From: Photobacterium toruni
GTDB taxonomy: Bacteria > Pseudomonadota > Gammaproteobacteria > Enterobacterales > Vibrionaceae
DNA length: 64,000 nucleotides
Assembly: GCF_024529955.1 (NCBI RefSeq)
Contig: NZ_AP024854.1
Span: 558,001 to 622,000 of the forward strand
Reading direction: 5' to 3'
Part shown: positions 36,470 to 46,433 of the stretch, in pieces
How positions within the stretch are numbered: position 1 is the stretch's first letter
How the letters are laid out: each line of letters starts with the position of its first letter
Program-made: the position numbers and the translations under genes
Notes under the pieces: model-generated
Told to the model about the DNA's origin: nothing
The model's database searches: none
What the model saw: only the letters and a program-made list of their open reading frames with translations

Positions 36470-37843
36470 TTATTTTATTTGATTATGGCTGTTAACGATT
36501 TCATAACATGGCTCATATTTACTGCCAGGTAATTTCATTCGTTGTTGCTCGACAAAATTTTTCAATAGCTTATCCATGCGTTGCATCAGTACTTTATCAC
36601 CATCGATCTTAAAGCGACCATATTGCTCTATTTCATGAATACCTTCTTCTTTGACATTACCCGCGACGATACCTGAAAATGCTCGCCGTAAATTAGCGGC
36701 TAGTTTTTCTATTGGTTGATCCATGTGTAAATCTAAACTCGCCATGGCTTTATGCGTTGGAGCAAAGGGCATTTGGAAATCTTCAGGGATCGTCAGTGAC
36801 CAGTTAAAGCAATAAGCATCCCCAGTAGCTAAACGATGTTCTTTTACTCGCGCCATTGATGCTTTCATTACTTGTGCAACTTCTGCAGGATCACCAATAA
36901 TAATTTGATAATGCTGCGTTGCGGCCTCACCTAATGTGTCACGAATAAAGTCATCCAGAGTACGGAAATAGGCTTCACTTTCTTTAGGTCCGGTGAGGAT
37001 TAATGGTAGCGGTTGCTCTGCGTTATCGGGATGCATTAAGATCCCTAAGATATACAGTAGTTCTTCTGCCGTACCGGCTCCGCCAGGGAAAATAATGATT
37101 CCATGACCCACTCGCACAAAGGCTTCTAGGCGTTTTTCGATATCAGGTAAAATAACCAATTCATTAACGATTGGGTTTGGTGGCTCTGCGGCAATAATTG
37201 ACGGTTCAGTTAACCCAATAAAACGGCTGCCAGAGTAACGTTGTTTGGCATGACCAATGGCAGCACCTTTCATTGGCCCTTCCATTGCGCCAGGTCCACA
37301 ACCAGTACAAACATTGAGTTCACGCAAGCCTAATTCATTGCCCACTTCACGAGTGTATTGGTATTCGATTGCATTTATTGAGTGGCCGCCCCAACAGACA
37401 ACAATATTAGGATCTTCCCCTGCGTGTAGGGTGCGAGCATTACGTAATAAGCTAAATACAAAATCAGTAATATGGGGCGCACTAGCAAGATCAATATCAT
37501 TACGACGAGCAATATGCATATCGACATAAATAATATCGCGTAACACTGAAAACATGTGTTCTTGAATGCCACGAATAATACGGCCATCAACAAAAGCATG
37601 TTCTGGTGGATTAACCAGTTCGATTTTAATACCACGTTCACGACGGAGTAAGTTAATTGCAAAATCGAGGTGTTTTTCAAGTAATTCTTTGGAGTTATCA
37701 GTATGGCTGCCAGAATTTAAAACCGCCAGTGAGCAGTTACGATAGAGGCGATAGAGATCACTCGATGCGGTTGCTTTTAAGCTGTCGGCTTCTATTTGTG
37801 ATAATAGGTTCATGGCGCCGATAGGACTGATATGCGTTATCAT
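36470..37843 (-). CDS. ppnN: Pyrimidine/purine nucleotide 5'-monophosphate nucleosidase
   Basis: Hydrolyses nucleoside monophosphates to base and ribose 5-phosphate; the E. coli enzyme (YgdH) is stimulated by (p)ppGpp. The 457 residues follow the family order: an N-terminal DUF4478 domain, a central LOG-like Rossmann domain with the signature [17 protein letters not shown] and [18 protein letters not shown], and a C-terminal DUF3412 domain. Length matches E. coli (454). It is upstream of xni as in E. coli. Confidence 0.93.
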   Translation of the reverse strand: MITHISPIGAMNLLSQIEADSLKATASSDLYRLYRNCSLAVLNSGSHTDNSKELLEKHLDFAINLLRRERGIKIELVNPPEHAFVDGRIIRGIQEHMFSVLRDIIYVDMHIARRNDIDLASAPHITDFVFSLLRNARTLHAGEDPNIVVCWGGHSINAIEYQYTREVGNELGLRELNVCTGCGPGAMEGPMKGAAIGHAKQRYSGSRFIGLTEPSIIAAEPPNPIVNELVILPDIEKRLEAFVRVGHGIIIFPGGAGTAEELLYILGILMHPDNAEQPLPLILTGPKESEAYFRTLDDFIRDTLGEAATQHYQIIIGDPAEVAQVMKASMARVKEHRLATGDAYCFNWSLTIPEDFQMPFAPTHKAMASLDLHMDQPIEKLAANLRRAFSGIVAGNVKEEGIHEIEQYGRFKIDGDKVLMQRMDKLLKNFVEQQRMKLPGSKYEPCYEIVNSHNQIK

Positions 37844-38064
37844 AATAACCTCCCTGGTAATGATGAAATAGCATGTTCATTTATTAATACAAAACAGCAA
37901 TAAACTGTAATCACCACGAGGCTGGCGATAAAATTAAATAAAGAACAACATGTTAAATTAATTTTTTTTCTATTCTTACCATACACAGTGAATTTATTTT
38001 TGACCAGTAAATGCTAACTAATATCAGAATATAATGCTGGTATGAATATCGTAATGACGTGTGA

Positions 38065-39627
38065 TTAATCTTGATGAATAATTGTATTACAGCTCTGACC
38101 TTGACTGTGGCGTAATGCTGTTTCAATGCGTTGTATTACATTGTTCGGTGTGTCTTTTGTCTTAAAGAAAGAGCTACATATCGACACTGACATTGAAACA
38201 CTTTCCCCTTTAAAGTGTAATGGTAATTGCATGATTGCAGTGCGAATATTATCCATTGCTTGATGGCATTGTTGCTGATTAATATCTGTCATTAGTAATA
38301 TGAAAGCATCTTCGTTAAAACGCGCAATAAAGTCAGTTGGATTCAGCTGTTGACTAATCGTTTGGGCTATAATTTTTAAGGCTTTGTCGCCAGCATGATG
38401 ACCATAGTTTTCATTAAGATGAGTAAAATTATCGATATCAATCAGTACAAGAAGTAATGGATTTTGGTAGCGAAGCCAACGTTGATATTCATGCTCAATT
38501 CGGTCATTAAATGCACTACGATTATAGGTTAAGGTTAGTTTATCGCGAAAAATATTTTGCTCTTGTTGGCTTAAACGTTGGCGATAACTATAAGTTTGTT
38601 CTTGTAAATGTAGTACTTTATTATCATTGTGATTTAACTGTTCAATTAATGCTTGTTCTCGTTGTTCTAATTGATGATTACGTTGTGCTAACTGGTGTAA
38701 TTCATGGGCAATATTTAACCATGATGACGAGACTGTTTCTGTTGCTTTTTTTAGGTCAATTTCTCGATTAATCTTGGCAGCAATAGTTGAAATGTTGTTG
38801 TTAAAGTCACATCGATGTTGGTGTAAAACAGTAAAAGAATTAACTGTCTTTGTTGTATTGTTGTGTAGTGAGGCTAAATCACTATTTAATGTATTTAGAA
38901 ACCGTTGTGAGGCATGACGTTCAGCATTGGTGCCTGACACAATTAGCCGTAAAACTTGTAATAATAATGCCAGTAAGGTTTGTTGATCGACACCCTGTGC
39001 TAATTGATTTCGAATGGTAAACAGTTGTTGACCTTGTTCATTAGTAAAGTCTATCTCAGTGATAATGAGCTGTAATTCCGCGACCAATTCTATTTCAAAA
39101 TTTTTTTTATGCTCATCATTTAATTGCGCTGTTATATTGTTACGGGTCGCCATTAATTTGATACCGCGCCCATAAAGTTCAAGTAAGTGAACGATACGAT
39201 GATGATTATCTAATAATGTTGTTGGTTGTTGGTTGAAAAGGTGGTGTAAATCTTGTTGTAAGGATGCGGGCAAATCTTGAAAATGAGAGAGACTATGACT
39301 ATGTTGGTTAATTTGCTGTTGTAAGTACTGATTTTGATGCAGGATCACATCCGCTTGTTGAATAACCAGACGTTCAACCATCGCTAAACGAGGAATGAGT
39401 CGACTGATATCTAATGGTTGTTCAAGATCATGAGTTATCGATTGTAATATGCTATCAAGATCGTTATCGATACCTCGACAAGCAATGGTTAATCGAGTGA
39501 TCAGACGTTTTAATATTACAATTTCACGCCGCGATTTAAGATTAGAATCACGGTAAGAAAGTTGAGACTTGTCTAATTGCTGCTTTAGAATACTGACTTC
39601 GGCAACAATGGCACTAATATCTGTCAT
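38065..39627 (-). CDS. Degenerate GGDEF-domain protein with helical N-terminal region
   Basis: A 520-residue soluble protein. About 1-355 is Gln/Leu/His-rich and predicted helical (coiled-coil around 310-355). A GGDEF-type domain follows (about 356-515) with intact fold landmarks DKLTLTYNRSAF and VLIDIDNFTHLNENYGHHAGD. The active-site loop, however, is ARFNEDAF: the GGDEF positions read N438-E439-D440-A441-F442, so the catalytic Glu and both glycines are lost, and no RxxD inhibitory site precedes it. It is therefore probably not a diguanylate cyclase but may bind GTP or c-di-GMP, or act as a structural regulator. The gene downstream is ppnN. Confidence 0.82.
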   Translation of the reverse strand: MTDISAIVAEVSILKQQLDKSQLSYRDSNLKSRREIVILKRLITRLTIACRGIDNDLDSILQSITHDLEQPLDISRLIPRLAMVERLVIQQADVILHQNQYLQQQINQHSHSLSHFQDLPASLQQDLHHLFNQQPTTLLDNHHRIVHLLELYGRGIKLMATRNNITAQLNDEHKKNFEIELVAELQLIITEIDFTNEQGQQLFTIRNQLAQGVDQQTLLALLLQVLRLIVSGTNAERHASQRFLNTLNSDLASLHNNTTKTVNSFTVLHQHRCDFNNNISTIAAKINREIDLKKATETVSSSWLNIAHELHQLAQRNHQLEQREQALIEQLNHNDNKVLHLQEQTYSYRQRLSQQEQNIFRDKLTLTYNRSAFNDRIEHEYQRWLRYQNPLLLVLIDIDNFTHLNENYGHHAGDKALKIIAQTISQQLNPTDFIARFNEDAFILLMTDINQQQCHQAMDNIRTAIMQLPLHFKGESVSMSVSICSSFFKTKDTPNNVIQRIETALRHSQGQSCNTIIHQD

Positions 39628-39759
39628 TGGTTATGCATCTGCATTAATACAATTAAAAGTCATTTAATTCATAATGTTACTGTTAATATTTAAACATGCT
39701 ACCAAAAATAAAATACAATAGTTAGTGATATTTTACAAAGTATCGATGTGTTTGTGTAT

Positions 39760-42039
39760 TTAATTGATATCTTTGTTAAGGTTGTGATCATAGTTCCAAT
39801 TTATTTCATGTTTCGTTGAACTACGAACTTTTACTAATCCTTTTGCTATTCCTTCAATACAAGAACGGCGAATATTATTGCTCACAAAACTGGCCGCAGG
39901 AGCTGCATCTATTGCGGATAAGTGCACCCAGTGATTGCCTGGTTGTTTGTTATTGAGGCCAATACCTGCATCAACAGTCATTAATAAAATATCAATTAAT
40001 TCCTGATCATTGATCGCTGTATATGAGCGTGGCAAAAAGGGGTATTCTGCCATACCTATTTGTAATGAACTTTCGATACCTAATGGCAAGGTATAATTAT
40101 CAATTAATTGCTGGATTGAGTCTGCAAGTTGTTTTGGATCACAGCTTAAACGTGCATTAGGCTCAATATATAAAAACATCGCATCGGAAAAATGATAAAT
40201 ACGTGCAGGTTCTAATACTTGCTGTTGTAAATAATCACCAAATTCTTTTTCTGCTGCTAGCCCTTGTTGATAACCTTTTTCTAAATAAATATTTTTTAAA
40301 AATGACACTTCACATAAGGCAAATCGTAATCGATCACTTAACGGTTCATTAATTATTTCACCAAGGTGCCATTGTTCAAAGTTAGCGCTGCTTTGTTGGA
40401 GAGAATTTGCTAAGCGAGCATTAAGCATCCGTAGATTGCGTAAGCCACTGCGTGGGTGGGTATAGTAATCAGTAGTTAATTTAGTAAGCTGTTGTTTTAT
40501 TTGTTTATTGATGTGTTGTCGACGCCATAATAGCAATAATAAAATCACTAACCCCCCAACAAGGGCTAAAGATATTTGTTGTTGTTTATACAGTGCATTT
40601 TTATTGATGAATTGCTCACGTTCCATTTCTTCAAGTTTAAGTGAACGCTCCATCATTTTTTGTTGTTGCTTAAATACCTCAGTATTGCTTTTGGTCGCAC
40701 TTTTTTGTTTGCCTGCATATAGCTGTTCATAGCGACGTTGACTGAGTAAAGCGTTGTAATAATCATTCTGTTTTTCAAACGCCTTCGATAATATTGACTC
40801 ACCCATTAATTGTAAGTTTGTTGCGCCAATGCGGCTTGCTGAGATTAATCCCGCTTGTAATGAGGTAATGGCATCATCTAACTTTCCTTTTTCTTGCTCT
40901 AATTGTCCTTGTAGAATTTGGCTTTCTGCGACAATATTTTCATTACCACCTTGAAGGGCAAGATTACGAGCTTGAACAATGTATTGCTCTGCTTTGGCGT
41001 AGTTATATAAATGCAAATATACCCGTGCAATATTTAAGCGTAAACTTGCGGAACGGACATCGTGTTTAAGCTGATTTTCTTGGTCTAGTGCATTAAAGTA
41101 ATGCACTAATGCGAGGTTATAGCGCCCTTGTTGCTCATAGATAGAAGCAATTAAGGTTAATGTTTTTGCTAATTGTTGAGTACGTTTATAACGCTCAAAA
41201 AACTCGCCAGCTTGAGTTGCATGTTCTAATGCTTTATCAAAGACGTTGCGTTCCTCAAATAGCTGCGCCAGTTCATAGTTAGCGCGAGCAATTTGGGGTT
41301 GATCGTCATTTTCAACCGCTAACCAATAACCACTTAATAAACGATCAAGAGCCATATCATAGTGATGATGACGTAAATAATGCTGACCTAAGGTGAGTTG
41401 ATAGTTAATCGTCTCATCGTTATCGTCAAATACAACTAAGTAACTTTTGGCCTTGATAAATAGTTTTTCTGCCGCATCATCTTTACCAATATTGGATTCA
41501 ATCAGAGCACGCAGCATCAGTGATTGATATTTTAATTCTTGAAGTTGTTTGGCTAGAGCTATGGGTTGCGAATGTTTCATCTCAGCGCTAAGAGTATTGA
41601 GCATTTTTAGGGCTGTTGCACTATTATTTAGGTTAACCCAGTAAAATTTAGCAAGTAAAATACGGCTTTCAAAGACACTAAACATAAGATTATTAGTAAA
41701 CGCGATTTTTTCTGCTTTTTTTATAATACTAATGGCTTGTTCTGGGTGTTGTAATAGTGACAAAGCCTGAGCTTGGAGCTGTAGAGCATTAATGGTATTA
41801 AGTGGTGTTCGTGTTGAATGATCAGCCTCACCGTTAAGATGAATGCGTGATGGATCTTGAGGTTGGCTTAGACGTCGTTGTTCCAAATAGTTTTGAGTAA
41901 TAGTGAGCGTTCGCTCTGGCTGATTAACCAATAAACTATGGGCTTCAATGAGGGTTGGTGAGCTATAAAGTTTTGCTTGTAGATCAAATGAAATTGTTAG
42001 TAATACTAACCCAGAAAGAAATAGGCCACGAAAATTCAT
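39760..42039 (-). CDS. Periplasmic TPR protein with membrane helix and degenerate GGDEF-like domain
   Basis: A 759-residue protein with a signal peptide (about 1-22), tetratricopeptide-like helical repeats (about 80-440), a coiled segment (about 455-485), one membrane helix (about 489-505) and a cytoplasmic domain (about 520-735). The last has the outline of a GGDEF domain, but the loop reads ARIYHFSDAMF (612-622), so the active site is absent. This looks like a membrane sensor with a non-catalytic output domain. It lies upstream of another degenerate GGDEF gene in the same direction (132-bp gap). Function unknown. Confidence 0.75.
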   Translation of the reverse strand: MNFRGLFLSGLVLLTISFDLQAKLYSSPTLIEAHSLLVNQPERTLTITQNYLEQRRLSQPQDPSRIHLNGEADHSTRTPLNTINALQLQAQALSLLQHPEQAISIIKKAEKIAFTNNLMFSVFESRILLAKFYWVNLNNSATALKMLNTLSAEMKHSQPIALAKQLQELKYQSLMLRALIESNIGKDDAAEKLFIKAKSYLVVFDDNDETINYQLTLGQHYLRHHHYDMALDRLLSGYWLAVENDDQPQIARANYELAQLFEERNVFDKALEHATQAGEFFERYKRTQQLAKTLTLIASIYEQQGRYNLALVHYFNALDQENQLKHDVRSASLRLNIARVYLHLYNYAKAEQYIVQARNLALQGGNENIVAESQILQGQLEQEKGKLDDAITSLQAGLISASRIGATNLQLMGESILSKAFEKQNDYYNALLSQRRYEQLYAGKQKSATKSNTEVFKQQQKMMERSLKLEEMEREQFINKNALYKQQQISLALVGGLVILLLLLWRRQHINKQIKQQLTKLTTDYYTHPRSGLRNLRMLNARLANSLQQSSANFEQWHLGEIINEPLSDRLRFALCEVSFLKNIYLEKGYQQGLAAEKEFGDYLQQQVLEPARIYHFSDAMFLYIEPNARLSCDPKQLADSIQQLIDNYTLPLGIESSLQIGMAEYPFLPRSYTAINDQELIDILLMTVDAGIGLNNKQPGNHWVHLSAIDAAPAASFVSNNIRRSCIEGIAKGLVKVRSSTKHEINWNYDHNLNKDIN

Positions 42040-42160
42040 ATAATCTCAAAGCAGCAGAATAACACACAAGATAGTGTTGATTTTACTGGGTTAATACATC
42101 AAGTCCAGCAAAGTAAAGGTTTTTACCGGACTTAATGTTGAATTCGTCGTTAGGATCTAA

Positions 42161-43012
42161 TTACTGACGTGCAAGACGGAAATTATCGCTTGGCGTTTTA
42201 CCCATATTGGTACGGTATGGATTTATATCTAAACCGCCACGGCGAGTATAACGCGCATAAACGGTTAGCAATTCAGGCTGACAAAAACGCATAATGTCGT
42301 TAAAAATACGCTCAACACATTGTTCATGGAATTCATTGTGATTACGGAATGAAACGATATAACGCAGTAATTTTTCGCGATCAATACGATTACCCTTATA
42401 GGCAATACGAACACTGCCCCAATCGGGTTGGTTAGTAATCAAACAGTTTGATTTTAAAAGATGGCTATGAACAATTTCTTCTACAACATCATTGTTATCA
42501 GCGGCACCTTTTAGGTATTCAGGCTTAAAGACATAGTCATTAATTTCAATATCTTGATCATCAATGCACTCACCAAAAAAATTAACAATCGGTTGATCAT
42601 TAAAGTCAGTTAGTGGCTGAATTGTGACATCAACATCTTCGCCAGCACAACCGGATAAATCAATTTGCAAAGTATCTGCAATATCTTGCCAGCTATCAAA
42701 GCGCGTTTGATTGAAACTGTTTAGATATAATTTAAACGATTTTGATTCTATAAGATTTGGGCTTGATGCTGGTAAACGTACTTCACCAATTGCAACTTGT
42801 GGTAAGCCTTTTTTATTGAGCCAAGATAATTCGTATAATGTCCAAATATCATAGCCAGTAAATGGCAGTGAATCATCGCTGATATTAATATCGGTGCGGT
42901 TTAAACTTCTTGGTACAGGTTGCAGTAGTGAAGGATCGTACTGATCTTTATACTCTGTTTTTTTGCCAAGGGTTAAACCTGCTAATTCTTTAGCGTCTTT
43001 ATATTTACTCAT
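42161..43012 (-). CDS. queF: NADPH-dependent 7-cyano-7-deazaguanine reductase
   Basis: Reduces preQ0 to preQ1 in queuosine biosynthesis. The 283-residue length is that of the long, two-domain (YqcD-type) T-fold QueF. The thioimide-forming cysteine is in [17 protein letters not shown], and the [10 protein letters not shown] block near 240 is conserved. It is a single gene upstream of the TPR gene and divergent from syd, as in related genomes. Confidence 0.94.
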   Translation of the reverse strand: MSKYKDAKELAGLTLGKKTEYKDQYDPSLLQPVPRSLNRTDINISDDSLPFTGYDIWTLYELSWLNKKGLPQVAIGEVRLPASSPNLIESKSFKLYLNSFNQTRFDSWQDIADTLQIDLSGCAGEDVDVTIQPLTDFNDQPIVNFFGECIDDQDIEINDYVFKPEYLKGAADNNDVVEEIVHSHLLKSNCLITNQPDWGSVRIAYKGNRIDREKLLRYIVSFRNHNEFHEQCVERIFNDIMRFCQPELLTVYARYTRRGGLDINPYRTNMGKTPSDNFRLARQ

Positions 43013-43098
43013 ACTGTCTATGACACTCTTGGATTAGAATAGATGTCCGTCGAAACGGTTTAAACCTAAAGTTTACTGAATCTTTTATGAGGTTGCGA

Positions 43099-43653
43099 AT
43101 GAATCATCCTGTTACCTGCGCTTTATCTGATTTTTCTGCTCGTTATTTACAAGCATGGTGTGATGCAGATCGCGGTTTTCCAGAAAGTGAGCATTTAGTG
43201 GGGCTTATTTCACCCTGTGTTGTTGTTGATAATGGTCAAAATGTGACTTGGAAACCTATTGATCGCCAGCCAAGTATTCGTTTGGATGGGGTCGAGAAAG
43301 GCATGGATTTATTACTTCATAGTGATATTAATGCTTTTTATTGTTCACAATATAGCGGTGATATGAGCGCTATGTTTGGTGATTTATCATTGGATTTATT
43401 ACAAGCATTTAATGATGATGATATTGATCGCTTACAACAAAATATTTTAGGTCACTTAGTGACTCAACGTCGAATGAAGCTTAAACCGACTGTATTTATT
43501 GCCGTAGTGGATGATGAGTCACAAGTCATTTCTATCTGTAATTTAACTGGGCAAGTGGTATTAGAGACATTAGGTAAAGATATTCGGCAGCCATTAGCTG
43601 ATGATGTAGCAACATTTTTACAGCAATTGCAGCCGTTAGTGGTCGAGGTATAA
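43099..43653 (+). CDS. syd: SecY-interacting protein Syd
   Basis: A 184-residue peripheral inner-membrane protein that binds SecY and is thought to monitor translocon assembly. It matches E. coli Syd throughout (ALSDFSARYLQAW, FYCSQYSGDMSAMFGDL, NILGHLVTQRRMKLKPT, SICNLTGQVVLETLG). I start it at the ATG at 43099 because GAGG lies 7 bp upstream; an in-frame ATG four codons earlier overlaps that site. In E. coli syd is next to csrB, as here. Confidence 0.93.
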   Translation: MNHPVTCALSDFSARYLQAWCDADRGFPESEHLVGLISPCVVVDNGQNVTWKPIDRQPSIRLDGVEKGMDLLLHSDINAFYCSQYSGDMSAMFGDLSLDLLQAFNDDDIDRLQQNILGHLVTQRRMKLKPTVFIAVVDDESQVISICNLTGQVVLETLGKDIRQPLADDVATFLQQLQPLVVEV

Positions 43654-43656
43654 CAC

Positions 43657-44433
43657 GTGTTTGTTATTGAGTTACAATTTGAATGTTTTGATAATACGAC
43701 TTTATCACAAGTTGATACTGCCATTAATGGCTTAATGGATATGTTGCGCTATAACGGTCAAGTCCTTGGTCGTGAATTTCCTGTCGTTATTGATGAGGGG
43801 ATTTTTCGAGTTAGGGTTGTGTGTCCCGAAAAAGAAAGCCTTCATTCTCGCTATAATAGCCCACAAGTGAATCAGTGCTATGAACAATTAACGAATGCAT
43901 GTTTGCTGGCGCCTAAAATAAAAATATTAGGGGTGGATCTTAATTCAGATTCAGTCGCTGAAAGCTTTTCACCATCATGGCAAGTGCTTTATACCACTTA
44001 TGTTCATAGTTGCTCGCCGTTGCGTAGTGGCGATACGTTATTACCGATCCCATTATATCAAACGGGGGCAACGACAAATGATGACTATAAAGCGATCATT
44101 AAATGGCAAACCGAGTGGCAAGCATTTGATGAAATTCAAATGGCAATTAAAAGTCCGACTGCAGTTAGCATGGCATTAGCTGAAATTGGTGAGATAGACA
44201 GTGAATTATTCATTCGTGGGCGCGAATTATGTCGTCATATCGAAATGACCACTGAAGTACCGACGTATTACTATCAGTACCGTGTTGGTGGTGAAAGTAA
44301 AGCCATTGAATTAGCTAGAAAGTGTCCATGTTGTGGTGGCGAATGGCGAGTGCCAGAAGCATTGCATGGCTTGTTTCATTTTAAATGTGACCGTTGTCGA
44401 ATCGTGTCTAATATATCGTGGAACTTTCAGTAA
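43657..44433 (+). CDS. DUF2310 zinc-ribbon-containing protein
   Basis: A 258-residue conserved protein. A C-terminal zinc ribbon is formed by CPCCGGEW and, about 25 residues on, CDRCRI. The N-terminal 200 residues have no motif that I recognise. The family is annotated as possibly nucleic-acid-binding, without experimental function known to me. GTG start, 3 bp after the syd stop, so it is co-translated with syd. Confidence 0.82.
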   Translation: MFVIELQFECFDNTTLSQVDTAINGLMDMLRYNGQVLGREFPVVIDEGIFRVRVVCPEKESLHSRYNSPQVNQCYEQLTNACLLAPKIKILGVDLNSDSVAESFSPSWQVLYTTYVHSCSPLRSGDTLLPIPLYQTGATTNDDYKAIIKWQTEWQAFDEIQMAIKSPTAVSMALAEIGEIDSELFIRGRELCRHIEMTTEVPTYYYQYRVGGESKAIELARKCPCCGGEWRVPEALHGLFHFKCDRCRIVSNISWNFQ

Positions 44434-44441
44434 TAATGAAT

Positions 44442-44470
44442 AAAGCACCTAACCATAAAGGTGCTTTTTT
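44442..44470. terminator. Terminator between the DUF2310 gene and the next convergent gene
   Basis: AAAGCACCT / AGGTGCTTT pairs around a short loop, then six T residues on the plus strand; the A-run on the other side makes it usable for the convergent gene too. Confidence 0.85.
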
Positions 44471-44474
44471 ATTA

Positions 44475-44747
44475 TTAGCGATCAGCTTCTAATCGTGCTA
44501 GACGGGTTGAAAGTGACAATATCTGTTGTTCAAGCTGTTCAATACGTTGTTCGCTTGTTAACACCAGTTGCTGTTTTTCTATATAAGGTACCTTGGCATT
44601 TTTTTGCCATGCTTGTAATGCTTTTATGATCACCGGAATTGGTAATGGTGTCGTTAAACGCGCTTTAATTAATGCCGTTGAGGGCTGTTTTTTTTCTGCC
44701 ACTAAGCTTGCTATTACTTGCTCTATTTCTTGAGTAATGGTTGACAT
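44475..44747 (-). CDS. Small coiled-coil protein, KfrA-N-like, function unknown
   Basis: A 90-residue protein. The first 55 residues look like a small helical domain (EVKxPSTALIKARLTTPLPIPVII-like pattern) reminiscent of KfrA N-terminal DNA-binding domains. The C-terminus (about 62-90) is a leucine-heptad coiled coil (QRIEQLEQQILSLSTRLARL). AAGGAATT precedes the ATG. Similar small proteins occur in Vibrio, from memory. A DNA-binding role is inference only. Its upstream region is shared with the csrB array. Confidence 0.65.
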   Translation of the reverse strand: MSTITQEIEQVIASLVAEKKQPSTALIKARLTTPLPIPVIIKALQAWQKNAKVPYIEKQQLVLTSEQRIEQLEQQILSLSTRLARLEADR

Positions 44748-44919
44748 AATAATTCCTTAGTAAAGATTGAGCTTATTTTCGAAGTAAAGTATCTCGTTGG
44801 TCAATCATTTCACATTAATTTGCATGTGTTGTTGTGCTTCATTTAACAAGCTATTCTCACAGTGTGATTATTGTGGCTATCGGTGTAAATAGGCAATTTA
44901 GACAAATTGCTAATGCTGT

Positions 44920-44937
44920 TGTAAGAGATCTCTCACA
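44920..44937. promoter_or_regulatory. GacA/UvrY/VarA-type box upstream of csrB copy 1
   Basis: TGTAAGAGATCTCTCACA is an 18-bp imperfect palindrome that differs from the TGTAAG-N6-CTTACA consensus at one position. It ends 167 bp before the inferred 5' end of csrB copy 1. A second half-site TGTAAG lies at 44942-44947. The rest of the 356-bp gap 44748-45103 is AT-rich and holds no recognisable gene. Confidence 0.82.
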
Positions 44938-45071
44938 CGCATGTAAGAGATTAAGCTTTTTATTATAGATTATGACCACTTATTATTACTTAATAGGTTG
45001 ATTAATATTGATATTATATTTTTTGTTGTTTGTTAGGTGAAAAAATAAATTAAATAATATTTAAGCATATA

Positions 45072-45099
45072 TTGTGAATAATAATCAAAAGAGTAATCT
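45072..45099 (+). promoter_or_regulatory. Predicted promoter of csrB copy 1
   Basis: -35 TTGTGA and -10 TAATCT with 16-bp spacing, placing the start about 45104-45106, where sequence identity with copy 2 begins. Confidence 0.6.
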
Positions 45100-45103
45100 T
45101 CAT

Positions 45104-45544
45104 GGTGTCGAAAGGATACGACATAACGGAACAGGAAATGCCACGGATTCAGGCAGTCTCAGGATGAGATATTGGTAAACTAGGATGGTTTATCGAACAT
45201 GGAATGTGAAGGGAATATCGTAGGATGCGATAATAAGTAAACAGGATGTTTACTGGTCAGGAAGACATTAGGATAACTTCAGGATGAAGTAAGAACACCT
45301 CTAGGATTGAGGCATAAAGGATCACTTCAGGATGAAGTAAAGGACACCTCCAGGAAGGAGATGAGAGTCAGAGCAGGATGTGATGACGGGTTAGGATGGC
45401 CACTGGAACAACTTCAGGATGAAGTAAAAAGGACAATGCTGACGGAACACAGCAGTCAAGGGAAGGAAGCAGGGAGCAACATAGTAGCGGGATAGCTGCA
45501 AGCAAGACCTCAGGGCGCGACGAAAGTCGCGCCCGCTCTTTTTT
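45104..45544 (+). ncRNA. csrB: CsrB-family small RNA, copy 1
   Basis: A roughly 441-nt RNA that should sequester the translation regulator CsrA. I count about 29 GGA triplets, many as AGGATG or CAGGATG in hairpin loops whose stems are visible (ACTTCAGGATGAAGT, GTAAACAGGATGTTTAC, CTCAGGATGAG). The 3' part GCAGGGAGCAACATAGTAGC is close to the end of E. coli CsrB. It ends in a GGGCGCGAC / GTCGCGCCC stem, GAAA loop and six T residues. The 62-codon frame inside is chance. It is transcribed on its own, downstream of a GacA-type box. Confidence 0.9.
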
Positions 45545-45620
45545 GTGGATCTAATAAAAAGTAATTTATAGCGAAGGCGTGATAAATTTATTTTGATTCA
45601 TTCAAGGCGATTTGTTTTTA

Positions 45621-45697
45621 TTCACACTTCACACTTCACACTTCACACTTCACACTTCACACTTCACACTTCACACTTCACACTTCACACTTCACAC
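45621..45697. repeat. Heptanucleotide tandem repeat (TTCACAC) x 11
   Basis: Eleven perfect consecutive copies of TTCACAC lie 76 bp after the csrB copy 1 terminator. There are no spacers, so it is not a CRISPR. It is probably length-variable between strains through slipped-strand replication. Confidence 0.95.
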
Positions 45698-45777
45698 CTA
45701 TTTGTCTGAATAATAACAATATTTTGCTTCATATATTTAAATATGATAAATGATGAATGGCTTTTAACTACTCGCAG

Positions 45778-45795
45778 TGTGCGAGATCTCTTACA
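45778..45795. promoter_or_regulatory. GacA/UvrY/VarA-type box upstream of csrB copy 2
   Basis: TGTGCGAGATCTCTTACA keeps the AGATCT core and a perfect right arm CTTACA. It ends 169 bp before the inferred 5' end of csrB copy 2. A degraded second half-site (TGTGGGAGATAAGC) follows near 45801-45814. No protein gene is seen in the gap 45545-45963. Confidence 0.82.
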
Positions 45796-45963
45796 AAGTT
45801 GTGGGAGATAAGCATAATAGTAATATACATATAACCCCCGCGCCTTACTTAACCTATTGTTTTTAAGTTGTTTATATTTAATTTTATTTAATTTGATTAT
45901 AAGCAAGTAAAAAAGATATTTTGTTCTATATGGGATTTATTAGGTTATTCACATAGTATTAGT

Positions 45964-46356
45964 GGTGTCGAAAGGATACGACATAACGGAACAGGAAATG
46001 CCACGGATTCAGGCAGTCTCAGGATGAGATATTGGTAAACTAGGATGGTTTATCGAACATGGAATGTGAAGGGAATATCGTAGGATGCGATAATAAGTAA
46101 ACAGGATGTTTACTGGTCAGGAAGACATTAGGACAACTTCAGGATGAAGTAAAGGACACCTCCAGGAAGGAGATGAGAGTCAGAACAGGATGTGATGACG
46201 GGTTAGGATGGCCGCTGGAACAACTTTAGGATGAAGTAAAAAGGACAATGCTGACGGAACACAGCAGTCAAAGGAAGGAAGCAGGGAGCAACATAGTAGC
46301 GGGATAGCTGCAAGCAAGACCTTAGGGCGCGACGAAAGTCGCGCCCGCTCTTTTTT
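45964..46356 (+). ncRNA. CsrB-family small RNA, copy 2
   Basis: A roughly 393-nt CsrB-type RNA, nearly identical to copy 1 except that it lacks a 48-nt module and has a few substitutions. I count about 26 GGA triplets. The terminator is identical (GGGCGCGAC / GTCGCGCCC, GAAA loop, six T). A -10 TAGTAT lies at 45954-45959, but the -35 is weak. It should titrate CsrA like copy 1. Confidence 0.9.
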
Positions 46357-46433
46357 GTGGATTTGATAAAATGTAATTTATAACGAAGGCGTGATAAATT
46401 TATTTTGATTCATTCAAGGCGATTTGTTTTTAT

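Noticed and set aside
45307-45495. 62-codon open frame on the plus strand
   Set aside because: It lies wholly inside csrB copy 1, and its Arg/Lys-rich translation simply reflects GGA/AGG repeats. The equivalent frame is not maintained in copies 2 and 3.
45621-45697. Possible CRISPR array
   Set aside because: The 7-bp units are contiguous without spacers, and there are no cas genes. It is a simple tandem repeat.
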